NCBI GenBank assembly: GCA_963815495.1
Contig: CAWFGW010000002.1
Span: forward strand, 33,287-97,286
Direction: 5' to 3'
From: CAWFGW01 sp963815495
GTDB taxonomy: Bacteria; Bacteroidota; Bacteroidia; Cytophagales; JAAEPT01
DNA: 64,000 bases
The notes below the pieces were generated by a model that ran no database searches, was not told the origin of the DNA, and was given only the letters and a program-made list of their open reading frames with translations. The position numbers and the translations under genes are program-made. This document shows positions 36,260 through 44,171 of this stretch, in pieces (positions within the stretch are counted from its first letter, which is position 1; each line of letters begins with the position of its first letter).

Positions 36260-36987
36260 ATGTCTAATTTTGCCAATATAGGAAAAAGAATTATTGAACT
36301 GACAAGCTGTCACTCAACTAATGATTATGCGTTAGACTTAATTGCTAAGGTCTGAAGCACAATCTGGTGATGTAATCTATGCTAAAAAGCAAACTGCTGG
36401 GCGAGGTCAAAAAGGGAATGTTTGGTTAGCTGCCAGAGGGTCAAAACTTAACTTTTTCTTTAATTTTAACACCTTCATTTCTTGCGACCAGCCTATCAGT
36501 TTGAGTTAACTGTATTCATTTCAATCGCGATTATTCGTTATTTAAAAAGTGAAAGAGGTTGATAGCAAAAATTAAATGGCCAAATGATATTTATGTGAAG
36601 AATAAAAAACTGGGAGGAATTCTGATTGAAAATAAAATTAAAGGATCAAAATTGGGGTATTCAATTATAGGAGTTGGTTTAAATGTTAATCAAACTGATT
36701 TTGGAATATTAAATGCTACTTCATTAAAGCTGGAGAGAAATAAAAAATATTCTGTTTATGAAGAATTATTTAACTCGTTTAAATATCTTAATGAGGTCTA
36801 TGATTCATTAAAAAGAGGAGAAGATATTAGAAATGAATATATGCAATATTTGATAGGTACAGATCATGAAATTCTTTTTGATGATGGAGAACAATTTTTA
36901 AGTAAGGTTGTTAACGTGGATGATTACGGAGCTTTAGAATTAAATAAAAATGGGGTAATTAAAAAAGTATGGAGTACAAGATGTTAA
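36260..36987 (+). pseudogene. birA: Biotin--[acetyl-CoA-carboxylase] ligase, frame broken three or four times
   Basis: Conceptual translation in pieces gives a complete small BirA catalytic domain: M-S-N-F-A-N-I-G-K-R-I-I-E-L from the ATG at 36260 with S-T-N-D-Y-A, then in another frame from about 36352 A-K-K-Q-T-A-G-R-G-Q-K-G-N (the biotin/ATP-binding GRG motif), then F-E-L-T-V-F-I-S-I-A from about 36500, then K-I-K-W-P-N-D-I-Y-V-K-N-K-K (the KWPNDI signature) to the stop. Breaks fall near 36350, 36480-36500 and 36555-36575. BirA joins biotin to acetyl-CoA carboxylase and is essential in most bacteria, so sequence errors are more likely than a dead gene. It lacks the DNA-binding domain, so it would be a ligase only. 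Confidence 0.85.
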
Positions 36988-37002
36988 GTTTATAAAGCTC
37001 TG

Positions 37003-37034
37003 ATTGAATCTTGTATTGGAATTAAATAACTTTG
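37003..37034 (+). promoter_or_regulatory. Probable promoter of ahcY
   Basis: ATTG at 37003-37006 and TAACTTTG at 37027-37034 with 20 bases between match the Bacteroidota consensus TTTG-N17-20-TANNTTTG (only the first T of TTTG differs). Located 22 bases before the ahcY start codon. Confidence 0.6.
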
Positions 37035-37055
37035 TGTTTGTAAATAAAAAACGAA

Positions 37056-38362
37056 ATGGTTCAAACTGAAAATTTTAAAGTAAAAGACATAAGTCTTGCT
37101 GATTGGGGTAGAAAAGAAATTCAATTAGCTGAAGCAGAAATGCCAGGTTTAATGTCAATTCGCGAAGAATTTAAAAACGAACAACCGCTTAAAGGGAGCT
37201 CGTATTGCTGGTTGTCTTCACATGACAATTCAAACAGCAGTATTAATTGAAACCTTAATCGATTTAGGAGCAGAAGTAACTTGGTCTAGTTGTAACATTT
37301 TTTCAACTCAAGATCATGCAGCTGCAGCAATTGCAGCAACTGGAATTCCTGTTTTTGCTTGGAAAGGGTTAAATGAAGAAGAGTTTGATTGGTGTATAGA
37401 GCAAACACTTATTTGCTTTTAAAGATGGTAAGCCGTTGAATATGATACTTGATGATGGTGGTGATTTAACTAATATGGTTTTAGATCGTTTTCCTGAATT
37501 AGTAAAAGACATTAAAGGAGTTTCAGAAGAGACTACTACAGGTGTACTTCGTTTATATGATAGAGTAAAAGCAGGAACACTTCCTTTACCAGCAATTAAT
37601 ATTAATGATTCAGTAACAAAGTCGAAGTTTGATAACAAATATGGATGTCGTGAGTCATTAGTGGATGGTATCAGAAGAGCAACTGATGTAATGATTGCTG
37701 GAAAAGTAGCTGTAGTAGCTGGTTTTGGTGATGTAGGTAAAGGTTCTGCAGAATCTTTGAGAGGTGCTGGTGCTCGTGTGATTGTTACTGAAATCGATCC
37801 AATTTGTGCGCTTCAGGCTGCAATGGAAGGTTTTGAAGTGAAGAAAATGGATGATGCTGTTTTAGAAGGCGATATCATTGTAACGACAACTGGTAACAAA
37901 GATATTATCTTAGGTCGTCATTTTGAGAAAATGAAAGACAAAGCAATTGTTTGTAACATTGGTCACTTTGACAATGAAATTGACATGGCTTGGTTGAATA
38001 AAAACTACGGTAGTTCTAAAGTAAATATCAAACCACAAGTTGATTTATATACCGTAAAAGATCATGACGTTATTGTATTGGCTGAAGGTCGATTGGTCAA
38101 CTTAGGTTGTGCAACAGGACATCCTTCTTTTGTAATGTCGAACTCGTTTGCAAACCAAACATTAGCACAAATTGAGCTTTGGAAAAATTCAGGTAACTAT
38201 AAAAACGAGGTATATGTGTTACCAAAACACTTAGATGAAAAAGTAGCAAGACTTCACTTAGCAAAAATTGGTGTTGAGTTAGAAGAACTTACTGCTGATC
38301 AAGCAAAATATATTGGTGTACCAGTTGAAGGTCCTTATAAGTCTGATGCTTATAGATACTAA
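37056..38362 (+). pseudogene. ahcY: Adenosylhomocysteinase, interrupted by two single-base frameshifts
   Basis: S-adenosylhomocysteine hydrolase, which splits SAH to adenosine and homocysteine with bound NAD. The first 47 or so codons (M-V-Q-T-E-N-F-K-V-K-D-I-S-L-A-D-W-G) run in one frame; an extra G in the GGG at 37194-37196 shifts it. The next part (H-M-T-I-Q-T-A-V-L-I-E-T-L, S-S-C-N-I-F-S-T-Q-D-H-A-A-A-A) runs until a second extra base near 37408-37410; the third part carries the NAD site V-V-A-G-F-G-D-V-G-K-G and ends K-S-D-A-Y-R-Y as in intact homologues. Removing one base at each site gives a full-length enzyme of about 434 residues. The conservation argues for sequence errors. A terminator follows. 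Confidence 0.9.
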
Positions 38363-38384
38363 GAGATAATAACTATATTAATTG

Positions 38385-38417
38385 AAAAGCTCAACACGAA
38401 AGTGTTGAGCTTTTTTT
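38385..38417 (+). terminator. Rho-independent terminator after ahcY
   Basis: AAAAGCTCAACAC (38385-38397), loop GAAA, GTGTTGAGC (38402-38410) and seven T residues. Nine GC-containing base pairs plus A-T pairs at the base. Placed 22 bases after the ahcY stop and 26 bases before the next gene. Confidence 0.9.
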
Positions 38418-38443
38418 ATGTTTACAATCTAAGAGAAATAACT

Positions 38444-39884
38444 ATGCTTAAATTATTACTGAAAAATGACTGGTTGATTTTTACTAGTTTTTTGGTTTTT
38501 GCTATTTTCTTGCGAATAGGGACACTTATTCCGACTGTTATAGATCCAGATGAGTCAACCTATTTAGTAATGGCTCATCAATTACTTAATGGAAATACGC
38601 TATATGTGGATACAGTAGATATTAAACCATTTGGTATCTATGTTTTTTTTGCTGGGTTAATTTCGGTTTTTCAAAGTGTATTATTTATTCGGGTTGTAGC
38701 AATATTTTTAATAGCATTTTCAGCTTTTTGTCTGTATATCGAATTAAATCTCTTTTTACTGAAACTAAAAAATTGAGACTGATGGTTGGTTTAGTGTACA
38801 TCGCTTTAATGTCTACACCATTTGGTTTTTCATTTAATACTGAAATTTTATTTACAACTTTTACGATTTTTGGGCTTTATTTTTTTGCTTATAAACAAGG
38901 GCTACTTAATACATTTATTAGTGGTTTACTATTTGGTTTAGGCTTTATGACTAAATATTTAGTGCTTTTTGATGTGCTTGCTATCTTTACTTTCTTCTTC
39001 ATTTATTGGGTCGTTGTTAAAAAACAGCTTTCTTTTTTTCAATATGCTTTCACTGCATTTATTGCTTTTTTAGGTTTTTTAATTCCTTTCTGGGGAGCTC
39101 ACTTTTATTATTACTTTATTGATCATTACAAGGAGTTTCACTTTATTACCTATGAACTTCCATTTAACTATCAAGGGCAGAAAGATGTTGCCGCAGATTT
39201 AGATTTTGTTTTAGGAATTCATCAACGTTACATTCCTTTTATCATCGTGTTTTATTTGAGTTTGCTAAATTTTTGGTCTACAAATAAAAATCATCTTTGG
39301 GAAAAACTATTTGTTTTTATGTGGTATGTGTTTGCTCTGTATGCGATTTATTTACCTGGTGCACATTTCAGGCATTACTATCTTCAAGCTATTCCAGCAG
39401 TTAGTTTTTTGGTTCCTAATTTGTTTTTTGAGAATAAGTTTGTCAATCAATTTTTTGAGAATAACTGGGTTAGAAGAGTTGCGATTGGAATTTTAGGATG
39501 CGTGGCATGGGTTATTCAGGGTATTGGACAAATAATTATTTAACATAAACCCGATAAAGCAAAGGAAATAGCACATTATTTGGAAGATAAAATTTCAGAT
39601 GAAGAAGTGGTTTTTGTCTCAAGCCCACAGATTGTTCATTTATTGTTAGATAAAAAATCACCGACTCGCTATGTGCACCCTACTTTAATTGTTGATGCTG
39701 AACGCGTAGAAAAATTTCAGATAGATGTGCCGTTTGAATGTGATTATATTTTTAAAAACAACTCCTCCTAAATATTGGGTAAGAGGTAAATTATCAAGCT
39801 TGTGATCAATTTGACTGGAATGAAAAATATACCTTAGAAAAAGAATTGTCTGAAGGAATATTAGTGTATAGACGAATTGAGTAG
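38444..39884 (+). pseudogene. Glycosyltransferase family 39-like membrane protein, frame broken several times
   Basis: A polytopic membrane protein of the PMT/ArnT type. The first piece starts M-L-K-L-L-L-K-N-D-W and has the characteristic acidic motif I-D-P-D-E-S-T-Y-L-V-M-A-H-Q-L-L and D-I-K-P-F-G-I-Y-V. A frameshift near 38740 leads to the second piece with eight or so helices (Y-I-A-L-M-S-T-P-F-G-F). An in-frame TAA at 39541-39543 splits off the soluble C-terminal part, which continues in the same frame (H-K-P-D-K-A-K-E-I-A-H-Y-L); two more shifts near 39765 and 39785 are needed to reach the TAG at 39882. Such enzymes move sugars from lipid-linked donors to lipid A, glycans or proteins. 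Acceptor unknown. Confidence 0.75.
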
Positions 39885-40905
39885 TTTCTGGTATAGTTCA
39901 TGATATTTTTCAATCATAATCTCTGAAGAAAATTCTTTTCTTTTGGTTTGAAGATTTTTAATTGGAATAGCGGGATGCTTTGAGAGCACTTTCATCAACG
40001 CATGACTATCACCACTTTTAAATAAAAAACCCGTTTCACCATCTTCAATCAATTCAAGGTTGGGTTCAATGTCACTTGCTATGACTGGTTTTAGACAAGC
40101 TATTCCTTCTTTAATGGTACCACTAGAACCTTCCCCATCAACTAGAAGGAACAACTATTACATCGGCTTCGTGGTAAAATGGAGCAATGTCTTTTTGGTG
40201 TCCATACTGAACGACTTGATTTTTAATATTATTTTTTTTAATCAAAAGATCAATTTCCGCTTGTAATTCCCCAGAACCACACAAATGAAGAGTCGCTTCA
40301 GTGCCTGATGCAACAAGTAATGAAAAGGCCTTGAGAAGAGTGGCTAACCCTTTTTGTTTGGAATATGCTCCCACAAACAAAATGTTATAAGCTGATTTGT
40401 TTTTTAAAACATGGATTTTCGTTCGCTGTTCGTGTAATAATCTAAATCTATGGAACTGTGAATGGTGGAACAATTTTTAAAAAACCGAGAGAGGTAGTTG
40501 GTAATGGTTTTGACTTACCCCAACGTGGTGTTGAATGCCTTTATATTTCGTAATTCTAGAAATCCACTTGACGGGATAAGATACTCTTCTCGTTTCTATT
40601 TTGATTCCAACGCCTACATTGGAATAGTTTAATGATAAATTATCATGAAAATGAATGATGTCAGGTTGTAGGTGTTGGAGTATTGTTTCTAAATCTTTTT
40701 TTGTGCTAAAAGAGCGTTTGCCTGCATATTTCCAACCCATACAGTTGGCTACCTGTTGATGCATGTGTTGGTACAGCTCTCCTTTATCATTACATACTAA
40801 GAAACTTTCAACTCCTTTTTCCAACAATCCTTGGTGTAATAAAGCGACTTGTTTTTGTCCGCCTCGCCATTCAGAACCAGCATCTATATGTACTACTTTT
40901 ATCAT
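39861..40905 (-). pseudogene. Glycosyltransferase family 4-like protein, three frameshifts
   Basis: Pieces on the minus strand together give a GT-B fold sugar transferase. N-terminal half: M-I-K-V-V-H-I-D-A-G-S-E-W-R-G-G-Q-K-Q with the GGQ donor-loop motif, and I-I-H-F-H-D-N. Shifts lie near 40510 and 40415. The middle piece has L-F-V-G-A-Y-S-K-Q-K-G-L-A-T-L-L-K-A (typical GT4 start of the C-terminal domain). A third shift near 40140 leads to E-G-S-S-G-T-I-K-E-G-I-A-C-L-K-P-V-I-A-S-D, the nucleotide-sugar E-x7-E region. Likely about 345 residues when repaired. Its start overlaps the GT2 gene end by 4 bp, as expected for an LPS-core or glycan operon. It overlaps the end of the opposing GT39 gene. 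Confidence 0.75.
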
Positions 40906-41664
40906 CTGGAGTGTTTTTGAAGTTCACGCAGTTTAACATATTTTAAAAATTTGGCATGAGCTGAGTTAGCACAAATCACAAAACCATAATATCCATCTAA
41001 GAAACCAAGATGCAAAAAATAATCCCTTAAAAATTTCACGATGGGTTTAAAAATTATTTGAAAAATATCTGACCGCTTTCCTTTTTCAAAAGCAGCTTTA
41101 GAACTAATGTCAGTAAAGAAATTAATTTGTTGAATATGTTGATTGATGCTGTGAAAGGAATAATGTAAAATATCAGCATTAATTGACTTTATTGTTGCGT
41201 CAGCAGTCATTTCATAGCGATCATGTGGGTTAACACCATCCCATTTACCTAGTCGGCTGTCCCATAACCGAAGTTTTTTGTCGGGGTACCAGCTACAATG
41301 ATGAATCCATTTACCGCAATAGTTGGTTAATCGATTGAAATAATACCCATCAGCTGTCCAATTATTTTTGATGTCTTGAATGGCCACAATTGCTTTTTCA
41401 CTTAAAGCCTCGTCCGCATCCAATGAAAGAATGTAGGGATGACGTAGCTTTAGAAATAGCAAAATTCTTTTGTTCGATGTGTCCGAGAAATTTTTGTTCT
41501 AAAAAAATCACCTTGTGGGTAAGACATATTTCTTTTGTTTTATCGGTAGAAAAGGAGTCTACAACCACAATTTCATCTGCAATGGCCTTTATAGACTGTA
41601 TACATCGTTCAATGTTTTTTTCTTCATTAAGCGTAATGATGACTACCGAGAGCTTTATTTGCAC
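40902..41664 (-). pseudogene. Glycosyltransferase family 2 (WaaE/KdtX-like), one frameshift
   Basis: N-terminal piece M-Q-I-K-L-S-V-V-I-I-T-L-N-E-E-K-N-I-E-R-C with D-E-I-V-V-V-D-S-F-S-T-D-K-T, the GT-A nucleotide-binding part, ending near 41440 where one extra base shifts the frame. The next piece restores H-P-Y-I-L-S-L-D-A-D-E-A-L-S with the metal-binding D-x-D, then a C-terminal part with W-Y-P-D-K-K-L-R-L and Y-S-F-H-S-I. This fits WaaE-type glycosyltransferases acting on the LPS inner core. Repaired length about 254 residues. Start at 41664; the divergent sigma factor gene starts 96 bases away. Confidence 0.8.
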
Positions 41665-41707
41665 AGATGAAACATTAGAGGTGTAACTATGGTTAGCAGT
41701 AAAATTA

Positions 41708-41735
41708 TTGAATCTGTGCTAAATTACTAAATTTG
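41708..41735 (+). promoter_or_regulatory. Probable promoter of the sigma factor operon
   Basis: TTG at 41708-41710 (within ATTG from 41707) and TAAATTTG at 41728-41735, spaced by 17 bases, fit the Bacteroidota promoter consensus. It lies 25 bases before the ECF sigma factor start codon. Confidence 0.6.
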
Positions 41736-41759
41736 TAATTCGAACTTTTAAAGTAAGAC

Positions 41760-42347
41760 ATGGAAGAAGAAGTAAAGCGAAAAACATTGACCAAACAGCA
41801 AAAAGACGAAGTTTTTGAGCAGGAGTTAATGCCGCACATCGATGCATTATATAATTTCGCTTACAGACTAGTTTTTGATGAAGATGAAGCAAATGATCTA
41901 GTTCAGGAAACTTATTTAAAAGCATACCGTTTTGTAGAATCATACGAACAAGGAACTAATGCAAAAGCTTGGTTGTTCAGAATTCTAAAAAACAGCTTTA
42001 TAAATGACTACCGTAAAAAAAGTAAACAGCCTAACAAGGTGGATTACCAAGAGGTAGAGCAGTATTATAATTCTGAAGATACTGCTGTTGAAGCAACATC
42101 TGACTTGCGTATTGAATCTGTTCAGGAAATGATGGGAGATGAAATTACCAATGCACTCAATTCATTGGATGTGGATTTCAGAACGATTATTATACTTTCT
42201 GATTTGGAAGAGTTCAAATATGAAGAAATGGCCAAAATATTGGATATTCCAATAGGTACAGTTCGTTCTAGACTACACAGAGCAAGACATTTATTAAAAG
42301 AAAAACTGAGTGAGTATGCTCGTAAAATGGGGTATCATAAAGACTAG
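41760..42347 (+). CDS. ECF-type RNA polymerase sigma factor
   Basis: A 195-residue sigma-70 family protein. Region 2: Y-N-F-A-Y-R-L-V-F-D-E-D-E-A-N-D-L-V-Q-E-T-Y-L-K-A-Y and W-L-F-R-I-L-K-N-S-F-I-N-D-Y-R-K. Region 4: the helix-turn-helix Y-E-E-M-A-K-I-L-D-I-P-I-G-T-V-R-S-R-L-H-R-A-R. The linker between is short and acidic, as in ECF types with no region 3. The next gene, 3 bases downstream, looks like the zinc-binding anti-sigma partner. No recognisable target promoter is in the window. Start chosen at the ATG 25 bases after the probable -7 element. Confidence 0.93.
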   Translation: MEEEVKRKTLTKQQKDEVFEQELMPHIDALYNFAYRLVFDEDEANDLVQETYLKAYRFVESYEQGTNAKAWLFRILKNSFINDYRKKSKQPNKVDYQEVEQYYNSEDTAVEATSDLRIESVQEMMGDEITNALNSLDVDFRTIIILSDLEEFKYEEMAKILDIPIGTVRSRLHRARHLLKEKLSEYARKMGYHKD

Positions 42348-42350
42348 TAT

Positions 42351-42626
42351 ATGAAAAAAATCTTACAAAAAATGTTTGGTTCAAAACCTACCTGTAGCAA
42401 TTGTGTCAAAGTACATGAGCTACTCAACGTCATTATTGATGACGAAGCTACTAAAGATGAAGAAGAGTTTTTTAAGGAACATATTGATGAATGTGCACCT
42501 TGTTTAGAAAAGTATAATGTTGAGCGGTCGCTTATTGAGAAAATCAAATCGAAGCTAAGCCACAAATGTTGTCCAGAAAGTGTGGTGAACTCAATTAAAT
42601 CGCAGATTAAAAGCATACACTCTTAA
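42351..42626 (+). CDS. Small Cys/His zinc-binding protein, probable anti-sigma factor
   Basis: A 91-residue cytoplasmic protein with no membrane segment. H-I-D-E-C-A-P-C (about 46-53) is the H-x3-C-x2-C zinc-binding core of ZAS-type anti-sigma factors; flanking cysteines (C-S-N-C near residue 17 and C-C-P near 75) could add redox or metal sites. Anti-sigma factors of this kind hold their ECF partner inactive until a signal such as oxidants releases it. Placement 3 bases after the ECF gene supports this. The extra Cys pairs are unusual and fit a thiol-based switch, but this is inference. Confidence 0.75.
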   Translation: MKKILQKMFGSKPTCSNCVKVHELLNVIIDDEATKDEEEFFKEHIDECAPCLEKYNVERSLIEKIKSKLSHKCCPESVVNSIKSQIKSIHS

Positions 42627-42632
42627 ATTCTT

Positions 42633-43205
42633 ATGGCTGAGAAATTAATTATTTTTTGCGCCCCTTCTGGTTCAGGAAAAACAACCATTGTTCAGCATCT
42701 TCTAAAAAACAATCCAAATTTGGGGTTTTCCATTTCAGCCACTACGCGTGAAAGAAGAGAAGGCATCGAAGAACATGGAAAACATTATTACTTTCTTTCA
42801 AAGGAAGAATTTCAACAAAAAGTTGATCGAAATGAATTAGCTGAATGGGAAGAGGTATACAATGGAACATGCTATGGTACTTTAAAAAGTGAAATAGAAC
42901 GCCTTTGGAAAAAAGGGAAAGAAGTAATCTTTGATGTAGATGTAAAGGGTGCTTTAACTTTAAAGCGAACTTATGGAGAAAAAGCCTTGGCTATTTTCGT
43001 CAAAGTCCCCTCTGTAGAAATCTTGGAACAGCGTCTCAGAGCAAGAGGTACTGAAAATGAAGAAAGCCTGAAAAAAAGGCTAGCAAAAGTGATTGAAGAA
43101 ATGGAATACGCACCTTTTTTTGATAAAACATTAGTAAATGATGACTTGCAAACATCTTTTGTTAAAGCTCAAGCGTTGATAGATGAATTTCTCAAAACGG
43201 AATAA
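42633..43205 (+). CDS. gmk: Guanylate kinase
   Basis: A 190-residue P-loop kinase converting GMP to GDP with ATP. Motifs: F-C-A-P-S-G-S-G-K-T-T (Walker A, about 8-18), S-A-T-T-R-E-R-R-E-G (GMP-binding), H-Y-Y-F-L-S-K-E-E-F, Y-G-T-L-K-S-E-I, V-I-F-D-V-D-V-K-G-A, and R-L-R-A-R-G-T-E (lid). Starts 6 bases after the anti-sigma gene and is probably read with the sigma factor operon. Length is typical. Confidence 0.97.
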   Translation: MAEKLIIFCAPSGSGKTTIVQHLLKNNPNLGFSISATTRERREGIEEHGKHYYFLSKEEFQQKVDRNELAEWEEVYNGTCYGTLKSEIERLWKKGKEVIFDVDVKGALTLKRTYGEKALAIFVKVPSVEILEQRLRARGTENEESLKKRLAKVIEEMEYAPFFDKTLVNDDLQTSFVKAQALIDEFLKTE

Positions 43206-43332
43206 AGTAAGAAGAGTCTAGAATCTAGATACAAGAACTAATATAGAAGACTTATTTGTCGTTCAGACGCAAGGAAGAATTCTTCATTTATAACTTCTAA
43301 CTTCTCATATCTCACAATCTAACATCTAACAC

Positions 43333-43905
43333 ATGAAAATCGGTCTCTTCTTCGGCTCATTCAACCCTATACACACGGGGCATTTGATTATTGCTAGCAC
43401 GATTTTAAATGAATCCGATTTAGACAAAGTCTGGTTTGTAGTTTCTCCTCAAAACCCCTTTAAAACCCAAGCAACATTATTACATGAGTTTGATCGTCTC
43501 GATTTGGTACGTTTGGCCATTAAGGATGATGATCGACTTGAGGCTTGTGATATTGAATTTTCGATGCCAAAGCCAAGCTTTACCATCGACACCTTAGTGT
43601 ATTTAAAAGAAAAATATCCTTCTTATACTTTTCAGTTAATCATGGGGGAAGATAATCTAACCCATTTTCATCGGTGGAAAAATCACCAGGAGATATTAAA
43701 TCAATTTGAAGTATGCGTGTACCCTCGCCCCACTTCAAAAACAACCATTTTTCATACACACGAAAAAGTGAACCTGATTCAAGCTTCCATGACTGATATT
43801 TCGGCTACCTACATCAGAAAGTGTATTCAAGAAGGTAAGTCTATACAGTATATAGTTCCCGAAGATGTGAAAACACAAATTGAGGCAAAGAAGTTTTTTA
43901 TTTAA
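43333..43905 (+). CDS. nadD: Nicotinate-nucleotide adenylyltransferase
   Basis: A 190-residue enzyme joining nicotinate mononucleotide with ATP to give deamido-NAD. Motifs: G-L-F-F-G-S-F-N-P-I-H-T-G-H (HxGH class nucleotidyltransferase, about 4-17), F-I-M-G-E-D-N-like L-I-M-G-E-D-N, W-K-N-H-Q-E, and D-I-S-A-T-Y-I-R-K with the ISxTxxR motif near the end. The about 127 bases before it are low-complexity, with repeated TCTAGA- and ATCTAAC-like units and no gene. Confidence 0.95.
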   Translation: MKIGLFFGSFNPIHTGHLIIASTILNESDLDKVWFVVSPQNPFKTQATLLHEFDRLDLVRLAIKDDDRLEACDIEFSMPKPSFTIDTLVYLKEKYPSYTFQLIMGEDNLTHFHRWKNHQEILNQFEVCVYPRPTSKTTIFHTHEKVNLIQASMTDISATYIRKCIQEGKSIQYIVPEDVKTQIEAKKFFI

Positions 43906-44113
43906 GCCTTATTAAAAAAGAGTACTACTTTAATTTAGTAGCTCTGTTTAAGCTTGGATTTTATTATAACCATTTCGATTATTTATATTATTAACTTTCA
44001 GAAAATCAATTGGAAAGAATTATTTAGATCTTTTCATGTTGATACAATAATTATATATATAATTATAAATTATGTAATTCATTAAAAACATTAAATTTTA
44101 TTATAAATATAGG

Positions 44114-44169
44114 TTGTAGTTATTTGTGCTGTAATTAAAACTAACAGCACAACTATCAAAAAACTACAA
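44114..44169 (+). promoter_or_regulatory. Nested inverted repeats in the dabB leader
   Basis: An outer pair, TTGTAGTT (44114-44121) and AACTACAA (44162-44169), and an inner pair, TTGTGCTGT (44124-44132) and ACAGCACAA (44144-44152), are both perfect. The outer right arm ends two bases before the dabB ATG. In RNA they would fold into one interrupted hairpin covering the start; in DNA the inner pair could be a repressor or activator site. No candidate regulator gene is adjacent. The rest of 43906-44113 is very AT-rich and includes a perfect 20-base AT palindrome at 44047-44066; no gene is seen there. Confidence 0.6.
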
Positions 44170-44171
44170 TC

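Noticed and set aside
36260..41664. A real island of decaying pseudogenes
   Set aside because: Not excluded, but essential genes are involved, the amino-acid conservation is high and the breaks are single-base indels; sequence error is more likely.
43206..43332. Low-complexity TCTAGA and ATCTAAC repeats, considered as CRISPR or regulatory array
   Set aside because: The units are short, irregular and without spacers of constant size; no cas genes are present.
44047..44066. Perfect 20-base palindrome made only of A and T
   Set aside because: In such AT-rich sequence a palindrome of alternating A and T can easily arise by chance; no separate function is claimed.
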